This document shows, one piece after another, positions 51,247 to 61,027 of a stretch of 64,000 nucleotides of DNA. Where the stretch lies: positions 120,870-184,869 of the forward strand of contig NZ_VTEH01000006.1 in assembly GCF_008180615.1 (NCBI RefSeq). Reading direction: 5' to 3'. The notes under the pieces were generated by a model that searched no databases, was not told the origin of the DNA, and saw only the letters and a list, made by a program, of their open reading frames with translations. Position 1 is the first letter of the stretch; the number at the start of each line of letters is the position of its first letter. Source of the DNA: Rossellomorea vietnamensis (GTDB lineage: Bacteria > Bacillota > Bacilli > Bacillales > Bacillaceae_B). The position numbers and the translations under genes were made by a program.

Positions 51247-52593
51247 ATGAAACATCGTTATTTGCCGATGACAGAACAAGATCAAAAGGAAATGCTGGAC
51301 ACGATTGGAGTCAGCTCGGTTGATGAGCTGTTCCAAGATATTCCTGAAAAAGTAAGATTTAAAGGGGAATATAACATTAAGAAAGCGGAACCTGAGACGA
51401 CATTGATGAAAGAGCTAAGCGAGATGGCTTCAAAGAATGCGGATTTGCGTTCTCATACTTCTTTCATTGGTGCAGGGGTTTATGACCATTACATGCCTGT
51501 TATTGTGGATCATGTGTTGTCACGTTCGGAATTCTACACTGCATATACACCATATCAGCCGGAAATCTCTCAAGGGGAACTGCAGGCAATCTTTGAATTC
51601 CAGACAATGATTTGTGAATTGACTGGAATGGACGTGGCTAACTCCTCCATGTATGACGGCGGTACGGCGCTTGCTGAAGCGGCGATGCTGAGCGCCGGCC
51701 AGACAAAGCGGAAGAAGGTTCTTGTTTCAAGTACAGTCCATCCTGAATCAAGAGATGTTCTGCGTGCTTATGCGAAAGGACAATATATTGAAGTAGTCGA
51801 AATCCCTCATAAAGATGGTGTGACGGACGCGGCAGCTTTAGAGGAAATGATGTCTGATGAAATCGCAGCTGTCATTGTCCAATATCCTAACTTCTTTGGA
51901 AGAATTGAAGAATTAGCGAAGCTTGAGGGCATCGTACATGACAAGAAAGCGATGTTTGTTGTGTCTTCTAATCCATTGGCGCTTGGCGTATTAACGCCTC
52001 CTGGAAAATTGGGAGCTGATATTGTGATTGGTGATGCACAGCCGTTTGGAATTCCGACAGCGTTCGGCGGACCGCACTGCGGATATTTTGCTGTAACAAA
52101 GAAACTGATGCGTAAGGTCCCTGGCCGCCTGGTCGGACAGACCGTTGATGAGGATGGCCAGCGAGGATTCGTCTTGACTCTTCAGGCTCGTGAGCAGCAT
52201 ATCCGCCGTGATAAAGCGACTTCCAATATTTGTTCGAACCAGGCCCTTAATGCCCTTGCTGCTTCCGTTGCAATGACGGCCCTAGGAAAGAACGGCGTTA
52301 AAGAAATGGCAGTCCAGAACATCCAAAAGGCACATTATGCTAAGGAAGCCCTTAAACAAAATGGTGTGGAGGCTGCATTCGAAGGTCCTTCCTTCAATGA
52401 ATTCGTCATCAAAACCAGCCGCCCTGTAAAAGAAATTAATTCAGCTCTGCTTCAAAAAGGAATCATCGGAGGATACGACCTTGGTCTTGTGAATTCCGAT
52501 CTAAATCAGCATATGCTTGTAGCGGTTACAGAACTTCGCACAAAAGAAGAAATCGATACATTTGCTAAAGAATTGGGGGATTATCATGAATAA
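51247..52593 (+). CDS. gcvPA: Glycine dehydrogenase (decarboxylating) subunit 1
   Basis: 448 residues after [50 protein letters not shown] and [16 protein letters not shown] are characteristic of the split N-terminal half of P protein. It forms a heterotetramer with GcvPB. It overlaps gcvPB by eight bases. Confidence 0.96.
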   Translation: MKHRYLPMTEQDQKEMLDTIGVSSVDELFQDIPEKVRFKGEYNIKKAEPETTLMKELSEMASKNADLRSHTSFIGAGVYDHYMPVIVDHVLSRSEFYTAYTPYQPEISQGELQAIFEFQTMICELTGMDVANSSMYDGGTALAEAAMLSAGQTKRKKVLVSSTVHPESRDVLRAYAKGQYIEVVEIPHKDGVTDAAALEEMMSDEIAAVIVQYPNFFGRIEELAKLEGIVHDKKAMFVVSSNPLALGVLTPPGKLGADIVIGDAQPFGIPTAFGGPHCGYFAVTKKLMRKVPGRLVGQTVDEDGQRGFVLTLQAREQHIRRDKATSNICSNQALNALAASVAMTALGKNGVKEMAVQNIQKAHYAKEALKQNGVEAAFEGPSFNEFVIKTSRPVKEINSALLQKGIIGGYDLGLVNSDLNQHMLVAVTELRTKEEIDTFAKELGDYHE

Positions 52594-54049
52594 GAACGAT
52601 CAGCCTCTCATTTTTGAATTATCAAAAGAAGGACGTACCGGCTTCAGCCTTCCTGAAATGGATGTTCCGCAAGTAGACTTGTCCCAACTGATTCCTGCAG
52701 GATACACTCGTGAAGAAGCACCGGAACTTCCGGAGGTTTCTGAACTGGATATCATGCGCCACTACACTGCCTTGTCCAAGCGCAATCATGGGGTGGACTC
52801 CGGTTTTTACCCGTTAGGTTCATGTACCATGAAGTACAATCCGAAAATCAATGAAAATGTGGCCAGATTCAACGGCTTCGCCCATCTTCATCCTCTACAG
52901 GAGACAGAAGGTGTTCAAGGAGCATTGGAATTGATGTTCGATCTACAGGAACATTTAAAAGAAATCACTGGAATGGATGAAGTGACTCTTCAGCCTGCGG
53001 CAGGTGCTCATGGAGAATGGACGGGATTGATGATGATCCGTGCCTACCACGAAGCAAATGGAGATACCAAACGTACGAAGGTCATCGTTCCTGATTCTGC
53101 GCATGGAACGAACCCTGCTTCCGCAACCGTCGCAGGATTTGAAACAGTTACGGTGAAATCCGACGATAACGGATTGGTTGATATGGAAGACCTTAAACGT
53201 GTTGTTGGTGATGATACAGCCGCTCTAATGCTTACGAACCCTAATACATTGGGCTTGTTTGAAGAAAATATTTTGGAAATGGCTGCAATTGTCCATAAGG
53301 CAGGCGGAAAGCTGTATTATGATGGCGCCAATCTTAATGCGGTTATGTCGAAAGCACGTCCTGGTGACATGGGCTTTGATGTTGTCCACCTTAATCTTCA
53401 TAAAACATTTACTGGACCACATGGAGGAGGCGGACCTGGAAGCGGACCTGTTGGAGTCAAATCCGATTTGATTCCATATCTTCCTAAGCCTATCCTGGTT
53501 AAGCGCGAAGACGGATACGCATTTGAATACGACCGTCCTCAGTCAATCGGACGTGTGAAGCCTTACTATGGCAACTTCGGGATTAATGTCCGTGCCTATA
53601 CGTATATCCGTACAATGGGTCCTGACGGGTTAAAGGCAGTAACGGAAAATGCGGTCATCAATGCCAACTATATGATGAGAAGGCTGGCTCCACACTTCGA
53701 CCTGCCGTATGACCGTCATTGCAAACATGAATTTGTCATCAGCGGAAAGCGTCAGAAGAAATTGGGAGTCCGCACCCTGGATATCGCCAAGCGCCTGCTT
53801 GATTTCGGATATCATCCGCCAACCATCTACTTCCCATTGAATGTAGAGGAATGTATGATGATTGAGCCGACCGAAACAGAGTCCAAAGAAACAATCGATG
53901 ATTTTATCGATGCCATGATCCAAATTGCAAAAGAATCAGAAGAAAATCCAGAGATAGTACAGGAAGCACCGCATACGACAGTCATCAAGCGTCTTGATGA
54001 AACGCTTGCGGCCCGTAAACCTGTGCTGCGTTATACAAGGGAAGGTTAA
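52586..54049 (+). CDS. gcvPB: Glycine dehydrogenase (decarboxylating) subunit 2
   Basis: 487 residues from ATG 52586 after TTGGGGGATT; the frame open to 52562 lies within gcvPA. PLP lysine in [36 protein letters not shown] and [16 protein letters not shown] are family signatures. Catalyses glycine decarboxylation and transfer to lipoyl-GcvH, which is encoded elsewhere. Confidence 0.96.
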   Translation: MNKNDQPLIFELSKEGRTGFSLPEMDVPQVDLSQLIPAGYTREEAPELPEVSELDIMRHYTALSKRNHGVDSGFYPLGSCTMKYNPKINENVARFNGFAHLHPLQETEGVQGALELMFDLQEHLKEITGMDEVTLQPAAGAHGEWTGLMMIRAYHEANGDTKRTKVIVPDSAHGTNPASATVAGFETVTVKSDDNGLVDMEDLKRVVGDDTAALMLTNPNTLGLFEENILEMAAIVHKAGGKLYYDGANLNAVMSKARPGDMGFDVVHLNLHKTFTGPHGGGGPGSGPVGVKSDLIPYLPKPILVKREDGYAFEYDRPQSIGRVKPYYGNFGINVRAYTYIRTMGPDGLKAVTENAVINANYMMRRLAPHFDLPYDRHCKHEFVISGKRQKKLGVRTLDIAKRLLDFGYHPPTIYFPLNVEECMMIEPTETESKETIDDFIDAMIQIAKESEENPEIVQEAPHTTVIKRLDETLAARKPVLRYTREG

Positions 54050-54056
54050 ATAGATG

Positions 54057-54087
54057 AAGGATGTCCTTTTGCAGGGCATCCTTTTTG
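54057..54087 (+). terminator. Terminator of the gcv operon
   Basis: AAGGATG and CATCCTT pair across TCCTTTTGCAGGG, followed by TTTTTG. Confidence 0.85.
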
Positions 54088-54165
54088 CAATCCCGAACGG
54101 AAATCTAATTATAAAAATAATAAAAATGGGTATTGCTAAATATTAGTAAGTTTGATAAATTAAAC

Positions 54166-54197
54166 TTAACCGGTAAAATTAATTTAACCGAGTTAAA
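54166..54197. promoter_or_regulatory. Operator-like TTAACCGG sites before the ArsR-type gene
   Basis: TTAACCGGTAAA (54166-54177) and TTTAACCGAGTTAAA (54183-54197) lie just upstream of the regulator start. The same TTTTAACCGGTAA block recurs before the MFS gene, so both are likely bound by the regulator. Confidence 0.6.
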
Positions 54198-54220
54198 AAA
54201 TGAAACAGTGGTGAGAAGAA

Positions 54221-54844
54221 TTGGAATCTATGATGATCATCAGGGACTACAATCAATTGAAAGCTTTAAGTGACCCATTCAGAGTGAAGTTGATGTTAAG
54301 GCTGGTGGAAAGCCCGTTTACTGGGCAGCAGCTATCAGAGATATTCGATCTTTCACGGGCAAGAATTCATTATCACCTTCGTGAGCTGGAAAAGCTGGGA
54401 TTGATTGAAATCGTTAAGACAGAAGAAAAGAATGGAATCATTCAAAAGTTCTATCAGTCTGTAGCCAGCGGATTTTACCCGGATGCCAGCCTTATGCCCC
54501 ATAAAGAGGAAATCAGCAATACAAAAAGGCAGATGCTTTATGGGATGCTGGATAGGACCATGACCAGGCTTCTGGAGGCTCCAAACGACGCGTTTGAAGA
54601 AGCGGGCCCTAATGATCCCGGAGACTGGAATATTCTTGCGACTTCATGGGAAACAAAGGTGACAGAAGAGAATTTCAGATGGTATACGAAAAAATATTTT
54701 GAGCTCTTGGAAGAGTTGCAGAGTCGAGCAGAGAAGGATGCCAATAATCCGGATGCCAAGCATTATTATATGTCAGGTTATGGTTTCCAGGTAACTGAAT
54801 CTAACTTTGAGAAAAGGGTTTCCAATACAGATGAAAATGAATAA
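54221..54844 (+). CDS. ArsR/HTH_20-type transcriptional regulator
   Basis: 207 residues, TTG 54221 after GGTGAGAAG (ATG 54230 is an alternative). Residues 10-80 are a winged helix (YNQLKALSDPFRVKLMLRLV; GQQLSEIFDLSRARIHYHLR). The remaining 120 residues form an effector/dimer domain. It precedes an MFS exporter with shared operator sites, indicating a ligand-released repressor of efflux. The ligand cannot be told. Confidence 0.85.
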   Translation: MESMMIIRDYNQLKALSDPFRVKLMLRLVESPFTGQQLSEIFDLSRARIHYHLRELEKLGLIEIVKTEEKNGIIQKFYQSVASGFYPDASLMPHKEEISNTKRQMLYGMLDRTMTRLLEAPNDAFEEAGPNDPGDWNILATSWETKVTEENFRWYTKKYFELLEELQSRAEKDANNPDAKHYYMSGYGFQVTESNFEKRVSNTDENE

Positions 54845-54884
54845 TTAGGAGATTCAGTATGAATCTCCATTCTTAGACCTTTCG

Positions 54885-54968
54885 GTAAAATAATTTTAAC
54901 CGGTAAGTTTATTTTGTAGAACAACATCTTAATTTTTTTTGGCTGAACGGTAAAAAAAATTTACCCGT
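54885..54968. promoter_or_regulatory. Operator-like sites before the MFS gene
   Basis: TTTTAACCGGTAAG (54894-54907) and CGGTAAA...TTTACCCG (54948-54966) lie in the 140-bp gap; a CGGTAAA half-site occurs at 54883. They match the sites before the regulator gene. Confidence 0.6.
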
Positions 54969-54984
54969 ATAGAAAGGAGTTTTA

Positions 54985-56259
54985 ATGATGAAAGAACTGT
55001 TGATGAGAAATCGAAATTTTGCTGCTTTATTCTTCGGAAGAATGGTAACGAATATGGGTGACAGTCTTTATTATGTAGCAGCTATGTGGCTTGTATTTGA
55101 ATTAGGTGGAAGTGCCTTTTACACTGGCTTAGCAGGATTTCTGACCCTTCTGCCTGGAACTTTGCAATTTTTGACGGGACCGGTCATCGATAAATTGCAG
55201 ATTCAGAAACTACTTGTATGGACGCAGATATTGCAGGCGATACTGGTGCTGCTTATTCCTATAGCCCACTATGCAGGGTTTCTCAGTGTGTCCTTTATAC
55301 TTGTGATCATGCCGGTTATATCTGCTATTGAACAATTTGCTTATCCAGGGCAATCGGCACTCTTGCCGAGGCTTATCCGGAAAGACCAGCTTGTGAAGGG
55401 CAACTCGCTTTTTTCTTTTGCTTATCAAGGTGTCGACCTGGCTTTTAACGCCATTGCGGGGATTTTGGTCGCTTTGGTGGGGGCAATCACTCTTTATATG
55501 ATCGATGCCGTCACATTCATCATTGCGGCTATTCTCTTCAGATTGATTAATGTAAAGGGGGAGAAGCAAGTAACTGGGCAAAATGGAACTTCGGTAAAAG
55601 AAAAAGCTGTTTCGTATAAGAAAGATTTAGCTGAAGGATTTGGCATCGTCTTCCGATCAAAGCTGGCGAAATTCTTACTAGGTTCCGTTGTTGCAAATTT
55701 TGCTATCGGTTCAACATACGCGGTGCTGCCTGCCTTCGCGGAACTCAGAGGAGGTTCTGAAGCCTATGGGCTTTATTTAGCAGCCATATCGGGAGGGGCA
55801 TTGATCGGCGCTCTGTCGGCTTCTTTCTTTGAAAAGTACTCACTAGGAAGACTTGTGATCATATTATTCTTTCTCGGAGGCAGCTGCTGGATGATATCAG
55901 GATTTATTTCATCTACCACTGTCAGTATTCTTTTCTTCGGAATATCGTGGATCCCGATTGGAGCAACTAATGTCATCATGGGAGCAGCGATTCAATCGGT
56001 TGTTCCTCAACATTTAATGGGAAGAATTTTTTCGGTCACTGCTTCTCTTGGGGCGGCTGCTATGCCATTTGGCTCTTTGCTGGGAGGATACCTGGCCGAT
56101 GCAGTCAATCCGGTGGCGGTGTTTGCCGGCTCAGCTGCAGGGGTGATCTTTGTTTCGATCGTTTGGTTATTGGACCGGGCTTTGCGTACGCTGCCCAGCT
56201 CAGTGGACATAAACCCGGAAGAGCTTGGGCTGTCCACTGATGTGAAGCTGACTTCTTGA
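54985..56259 (+). CDS. MFS efflux transporter
   Basis: 424 residues, ATG 54985 after AGAAAGGAG. Twelve hydrophobic segments are visible (for example YYVAAMWLVFELGGSAFYTG and LGAAAMPFGSLLGGYLADAV). NFAALFFGRMVTNMGDSLYY and FEKYSLGRLVI resemble the MFS_3/EntS-like drug and siderophore exporters. Regulated by the adjacent ArsR-type protein. Substrate unknown. Confidence 0.88.
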   Translation: MMKELLMRNRNFAALFFGRMVTNMGDSLYYVAAMWLVFELGGSAFYTGLAGFLTLLPGTLQFLTGPVIDKLQIQKLLVWTQILQAILVLLIPIAHYAGFLSVSFILVIMPVISAIEQFAYPGQSALLPRLIRKDQLVKGNSLFSFAYQGVDLAFNAIAGILVALVGAITLYMIDAVTFIIAAILFRLINVKGEKQVTGQNGTSVKEKAVSYKKDLAEGFGIVFRSKLAKFLLGSVVANFAIGSTYAVLPAFAELRGGSEAYGLYLAAISGGALIGALSASFFEKYSLGRLVIILFFLGGSCWMISGFISSTTVSILFFGISWIPIGATNVIMGAAIQSVVPQHLMGRIFSVTASLGAAAMPFGSLLGGYLADAVNPVAVFAGSAAGVIFVSIVWLLDRALRTLPSSVDINPEELGLSTDVKLTS

Positions 56260-56334
56260 ATGAAGATTAGATCCTGGGGGCATGCGCCACCCATAATTAT
56301 AGTGGAGGGTATGCTTGGTTTTAAGCCAATAATA

Positions 56335-56366
56335 AAAAAGCCGATTTCAACTGAAATCGGCTTTTG
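56335..56366 (+). terminator. Terminator after the MFS gene
   Basis: AAAGCCGATTTCA and TGAAATCGGCTTTT form a perfect 13-bp stem with a 2-3-base loop. Confidence 0.92.
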
Positions 56367-56725
56367 TTAATCACCCTACTATAATCTTAATTACTCTTTT
56401 TAGTATAGTGTTTACGCTCTAATCACCATACTATAATCTTGGTTGCTCTTTTTAGTATAGTGTTTACACTCTAATCACCATATTATTATCTTGATTACTC
56501 TTTTTAGTATAGTGTTTACGCTCTATTCACCATACTATAATCATGGTTGCTCTTTTTAGTATAGTGTTTACACTCTAATCACCATATTATTATCTTGATT
56601 ACTCTTTTTAGTATAGTGTTTACGCTTTAAACACCATATTATAATCTTGATTACTCTTTTTAGTATGGTGTTTACGCTCTAATCACCATATTATAATCTT
56701 TGATTACTCTTTTTAGTATTGTGTC
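56367..56725. repeat. 52-bp tandem array (seven units)
   Basis: TAGTATAGTG-type blocks start at 56401, 56453, 56505, 56557, 56609, 56661 and 56714: a 52-bp period with one 53-bp step. Each unit carries CACCATACTA and TAGTATAGTG (9 of 10 paired) with a 19-bp loop. Alternate units share CTTGGTTGC or CTTGATTAC, suggesting that a two-unit block was duplicated. No gene lies in this gap (56260-56889). Confidence 0.93.
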
Positions 56726-56778
56726 TCTTGCTCATATAAGAAAAATATTCTTATCGTAAATCGGGAAGCGTTCCTAAA

Positions 56779-56889
56779 TCCAGCTTCAGCGCCCAGCCCC
56801 TCGGGATCAAATAACCCCCGGAGAATAAAAGTTATTCTCCAGGGAACAATTGCCTGTCGGGGGTAAACTGGGGGCATCCGCTTTTTTTA
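56779..56889. repeat. Degenerate copy of the 154-bp palindromic element
   Basis: TCCAGCTTCAGCGCCCAGCC starts as in the pair at 46893, with CCCTCGGGATCAAATAACCC, GGAGAATAAAAG and TTGCCTGTCGGGGG in the same order, ending in CATCCGCTTTTTTT. The TCCGT/ACGGA side hairpin is missing, making it shorter. It ends against the yqhL stop and may terminate that gene. Confidence 0.85.
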
Positions 56890-57273
56890 TTATTTCTTCT
56901 TTTTTATCTTTCCTGTCCACTTCTTGAACCCGCCCTGTAATTGGTGAAGGTCCCTGTAGCCATTGCGGCGAAGCATTTGTGCTGCCCTGCCGCTGCGCAT
57001 GCCGCTCTGGCAGTATAGATATACCGGCTGGTCATTGCGGACTTCCTGCTTCCTTTGTTTCAACTGGGAGAGCGGAATATTCCTTGCGCCGAGGATGTGG
57101 CCGTTTTCGTACTCATTCGGTTCCCTGACATCAATCAACTGGGCTTTACGGTATCCTGCACGGAACTCTTCTTCCGTTAGGTTATTTACAATACGCTTTT
57201 GCATAAAAAACGTAATTATTGAATAGACGATGATCGCCCCTAAAACGACTAGTAAAAAATATAAACCTGACAA
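56890..57273 (-). CDS. yqhL: Membrane-anchored rhodanese-like protein YqhL
   Basis: 127 residues. N-terminal membrane helix (LYFLLVVLGAIIVYSIITFF, 4-23) and a rhodanese domain with Cys88 in YLYCQSGMRSG as the active-site loop; LIDVREPNEYENGHI is the family start. Transfers sulfane sulphur or senses it; substrate unknown. Divergent from lipM, as in B. subtilis. Confidence 0.92.
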   Translation of the reverse strand: MSGLYFLLVVLGAIIVYSIITFFMQKRIVNNLTEEEFRAGYRKAQLIDVREPNEYENGHILGARNIPLSQLKQRKQEVRNDQPVYLYCQSGMRSGRAAQMLRRNGYRDLHQLQGGFKKWTGKIKKKK

Positions 57274-57458
57274 AATTCCTGACCCCTTTCACAATTCACT
57301 ATTCTCTATTATATTCTCTCTTTTGCGAAGATACAAAAGAAATCTATTTCTATTATATTATTGTCTATTAGGGAGAACAAGAATTCTTTTTGAAAGGTAT
57401 GTGACTTTTAAAGGGCAGGGTGTTTTGCACGCTCTTTTTGCGAAGATTCTATTATCCT

Positions 57459-57735
57459 GACTTAACTGTGCGTTTTCAGGTTAATCATACCAATAACTCT
57501 TGGTCTATCTGACTTAATGGTGTGATTCCAGGCTAAACATGCCGTTAACTTTTTGTTACCCTGACTTAATGGTGCGTTTTGAGGTTAATCACACCATTAA
57601 CTTTTTGTTACCCTGACTTAATGGTGCGTTTCCCGGCTAATCATGCCATTATCTTCTGAACTCCAAGACTTAACGGTAAGTTTCCAAGCTATTTATACCG
57701 TTATCTTCTAGTCTCCCTTACTTAATGGTACGTTT
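57459..57735. repeat. 52-bp tandem array (six units) upstream of lipM
   Basis: GACTTAATGG-type blocks begin at 57459, 57511, 57563, 57615, 57667 and 57719, exactly 52 bp apart. TTAATGGTG and CACCATTAA (perfect in the unit at 57563) pair over a 17-bp loop; other units keep paired changes such as TTAACGGTA/TACCGTTA. The 57274-57958 gap holds no gene; outside the array I see only AT-rich sequence with no clear promoter. Confidence 0.93.
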
Positions 57736-57958
57736 TTCTACATTAACTCATCTACACCGGCATACCCCTTATCTTTAAAAAAGAGTAAATAGAAATCGAA
57801 CCTTTTGCTGGATTGACATATGCTAAAATTCTTCTTCTGCCGACCTACTGTCTTATCCAGTGTCCATTCAACCAGGCCGGTCTTTTCTTCTTTGTTTTTT
57901 TCTTATACTTTGATAGACTAGAAATCGACTTTAATAAGAGTAAAAGAGGTATAAGGTT

Positions 57959-58795
57959 ATGAGCAAAGAAGTATGGCGGTATATCGACTCGGGGAATTGT
58001 TCCCCGTCCTATAACATGGCATTGGATGAAGCGCTGCTCGATTGGCATAGTGAAGGGAAAATCCCTCCTGTTATCCGCTTTTACGGGTGGGACCCCGCGA
58101 CTCTGTCGGTAGGCTATTTCCAGAAGGTTGAAAAAGAAATCAATATGGAGGCTGTGAAAGAACACGGCCTGGGCTTTGTCCGCCGTCCGACAGGCGGAAG
58201 GGGCGTCCTTCATGAACATGAACTTACATATAGCGTGATTGTAACGGAAGAGCATCCGGAAATGCCTAAGACAGTCACAGAGGCTTACCGGGTCATATCA
58301 GAAGGAATTCTCAGGGGATTCAGAGCTTTGGGGCTGGAAGCTTATTTTGCAGTGCCAAGGACGGAAGAAGAAAAACAGGGTTTGAAAAGTCCGCGGTCGG
58401 CTGTCTGTTTTGATGCGCCAAGCTGGTATGAACTTGTGGTAGAAGGCAGAAAGGTAGCCGGCAGTGCCCAGACCCGCCAAAAAGGCGTCATCCTCCAGCA
58501 CGGTTCTATTTTGCTTGATCTTGATGAAGACAAATTATTCAGCTTGTTCAAGTATCCGAATGACCGGGTGAAGGAACGTATGCAGCGTGCTTTTAAGAGC
58601 AAGGCTGTGGCTGTCAATGAAGTCAGCAGTGAAACCGTTACCCTCGACATGGCGAAGGCCGCTTTCAAAGAAGGGTTTGAGCAAGGATTGGGAATAGAGC
58701 TCGAGCCGTATGTACTTTCACCGGAAGAAACACAATATGTAGAGGACCTTGCTAAAAGAAGATACGAATCAGATGAATGGAATTTTAAAAGGTAG
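57959..58795 (+). CDS. lipM: Octanoyl-[GcvH]:protein N-octanoyltransferase LipM
   Basis: 278 residues, ATG after [31 protein letters not shown] is the lipoate-ligase fold signature, Cys150 in [13 protein letters not shown] the acyl-carrying residue and Lys165 in [11 protein letters not shown]. LipM loads octanoate from ACP onto GcvH, so it works with the gcv operon upstream. Confidence 0.95.
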   Translation: MSKEVWRYIDSGNCSPSYNMALDEALLDWHSEGKIPPVIRFYGWDPATLSVGYFQKVEKEINMEAVKEHGLGFVRRPTGGRGVLHEHELTYSVIVTEEHPEMPKTVTEAYRVISEGILRGFRALGLEAYFAVPRTEEEKQGLKSPRSAVCFDAPSWYELVVEGRKVAGSAQTRQKGVILQHGSILLDLDEDKLFSLFKYPNDRVKERMQRAFKSKAVAVNEVSSETVTLDMAKAAFKEGFEQGLGIELEPYVLSPEETQYVEDLAKRRYESDEWNFKR

Positions 58796-58842
58796 ACCTT
58801 TTGTTCAAGATGAAAGAATTGTATAAACTTTTTTCGAATCTC

Positions 58843-58869
58843 AAAAAGCGATGAAAATCGCTTTTTTCC
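58843..58869 (+). terminator. Terminator after lipM
   Basis: AAAAGCGAT and ATCGCTTTT pair around GAAA, followed by T2-CC. The rest of the gap to nrdJ holds the NrdR boxes. Confidence 0.88.
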
Positions 58870-59022
58870 TTTTCATAAAAGGGTTAGAAGAAGGCCGTTA
58901 TTTTTCAACCTTGAAAATTGTCGGGTTTTGTTGATTTGTGCTGGCTAATCTATGATTCCCTTCCGATCTCTTCTCTTTCCAGCCTATTTTCAGTTTGACA
59001 AAAAAGTTTTACCATGAACCTA

Positions 59023-59071
59023 ACACTATATATAGTGTGTCGAAAAATATTTTACACACTATATATAGTGT
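59023..59071. promoter_or_regulatory. Two NrdR boxes upstream of nrdJ
   Basis: ACACTATATATAGTGT occurs perfectly at 59023-59038 and 59056-59071, 33 bp apart (about three helical turns). It matches the NrdR box, at which NrdR-ATP/dATP represses ribonucleotide reductase genes. A TTGACA at 58995-59000 may be the -35; the -10 would lie in the first box. Confidence 0.93.
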
Positions 59072-59176
59072 GTATTGGTTGATTTTCATTACCGGCTGTG
59101 ATAGATTTATTTTTGAATTTAACAACTAAGATAGAAACAAAAACCATTCAATATAGTAGTTTAAGGAGTTGTATTT

Positions 59177-59971
59177 ATGTCTGTCGTATCCAAACAAGAA
59201 ATGATAGTTAACAGAGAGAGTCTGAATAAAGCGATCGGTATGTTTCCGCAAGTCCATCCTATTACCCCGGATATGAACATTACGCATAAGGGTGTATCCC
59301 GCCTCGTAATGATTGACCGCTACTCATTTAAAGACACTGAAAAGATCACCCTTACTGAAGGAGATTTCGTTGTTTTAACAATCAAGGAAGATCCAAAATT
59401 CCCTGCAAGAGGGCTTGGTTTCATAAAGAGCCTTGACCGGGAGAACAAGCAGGCTGAAGTCTTGATCATTGAGGAGTACAGAAGTTCCATCGATAACCCA
59501 CTGGAAGCTGAAAACGGTGTTGTTAAACGCTCTTTGGATGTGATTGAGAAACCGCTCGAGATCTTCTATGAGCAAATCGCAAAGAGAAACGCAACAGGGC
59601 TTGCCAGTGTCGAGACGACAGAAGAAAAAAGACAGGAATGGTTCGAGAAATTCTACCACGAACTCGTCAATATGAATTTTGTGCCGGCTGGCCGTGTATT
59701 GTACGGAGCAGGTGCTGATACGGACGTCACTTATTTCAACTGTTATGTTATGCCTTTCGTGAAAGATTCCAGGGACGGCATTTCTGACCACCGCAAACAA
59801 GTGATGGAAATCATGAGCCGCGGCGGCGGAGTCGGAACGAACGGATCAACTTTAAGGCCAAGAAACGCACTGGCACGCGGTGTGAACGGAAAATCATCTG
59901 GATCTGTATCGTGGCTGGATGATATTGCGAAGCTGACTCATCTTGTTGAACAGGGTGGATCAAGACGTGGT
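59177..59971 (+). CDS. nrdJ: Class II (B12-dependent) ribonucleotide reductase, exon 1
   Basis: 265 codons, ATG after AAGGAGTTG. MSVVSKQEMIVNRESLNKAI, then RNATGLASVETTEEKRQEWF and PAGRVLYGAGADTDVTYFN, CYVMPFVKDSRDGISDH and VEQGGSRRG. Spliced with exons 2 and 3 it gives an 854-residue NrdJ. The enzyme reduces ribonucleotides with adenosylcobalamin, without oxygen. Exon 1 stops at the Gly codon 59969-59971 inside the conserved GGSRRG-A motif; reading on reaches a stop two codons later in intron 1. Confidence 0.95.
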
Positions 59972-60382
59972 AAATAAGTGCCTCGTCTATAAATAAACCT
60001 CGTGAATTGCTGGAAACTCTTTAATAGTAATCATGTAAATGTCATCCGAAAATGAAAATAGAGGAGACAATCATGAAACTATATGACGCGAATATTTTAC
60101 TAATATAAAAATTAGCGTATAAATGACTTACTGGCTACAACGCAGCTGGAAACGGCAAACGTGAATGCTAAAAAACAGTAAGTGGAAAAAGACAATCAGC
60201 AGCCAAGCTCCTTTAAAATGGAGAAGGTTCAACGACCATCGAAAGCACGCTGTAACAGCGGAAGCGAGTAGAGTAGGAATCAAGCGGTTCCCAAGTGCGA
60301 GGACACTCAAAAGAGTGTAAGATATGGTCTGAACTCTAAGGTGACTTAGAGAGTTGAAGTAGCGTATCAACGTAACGTATTG
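59972..60382 (+). ncRNA. Group I intron 1 of nrdJ (ORF-less, 411 nt)
   Basis: P1 pairs exon GACGTGGT (59964-59971) with GCCTCGTC (59980-59987), giving the required U-G pair at the 5' splice site. Core elements are textbook: Q AATCAGCAGCCAAG (60194-60207), R GTTCAACGACCATC (60227-60240) and S AAGATATGGTCT (60319-60330), where the R/S P7 strands pair. The intron ends in G60382, and exon 2 then reads GCC CAA ATG, restoring SRRG-AQM. It carries no endonuclease ORF. Confidence 0.95.
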
Positions 60383-61027
60383 GCCCAAATGATCATGTTG
60401 TCAGACTGGCACCCGGACATCATTGAATTCATCATTTCAAAGATGCAAAACCCGCGTATTCTGCGCTATCTTCTTGAAAATACAGAAGATGAGCAGATCA
60501 AAAAAGCTGCACAGGATAAATTGAAATTCACTCCTCTTACAGCACAGGAACAAGATATGTATCAAGGAATCATTAACTACAAACAGATTCCCGGGCTGGG
60601 AGGATTTTCGGACAAGATCATCAAGGAAGCTGAAGAGAAGCTCAGAACTGGCGGTACTTACTCTGTCCATAATTCTGAATTCCTTACAGGCGCGAATATT
60701 TCAGTTTGTCTGACAAGCGATTTCATGGAAGCCGTCGAAAATGACGAAGAATACAGCCTGCGATTCCCTGATGTAGAGAAATATGATGAAGAAGAGATGA
60801 AGTTCTATAATGAAAACTGGCATGAAATCGGTGACGTTAGAGAGTGGGAACAGATGGGCTACAAAGTCCGTACCTACAGAAAGATGAGAGCCAAAGAATT
60901 ATGGAATCTGATCAATGTATGTGCGACTTATTCTGCTGAACCAGGTATCTTCTTTATCGATAACGCCAACGACATGACAAATGCAAAAGCATATGGACAA
61001 AAAGTTGTGGCGACAAATCCGTGTGGT
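60383..61027 (+). CDS. nrdJ: Class II ribonucleotide reductase, exon 2
   Basis: 215 codons: AQMIMLSDWHPDIIEFIISK, SEFLTGANISVCLTSDFMEA and ENDEEYSLRFPD, ending VVATNPCG. The last exon codons contain the active-site cysteine region (NPCGE) of class II RNR. A TTG at 60380 would allow internal initiation but is part of intron 1. Confidence 0.95.

Noticed and set aside
43403..57735. CRISPR arrays
   Set aside because: All three arrays are contiguous tandem units without unique spacers, and no cas gene is present.
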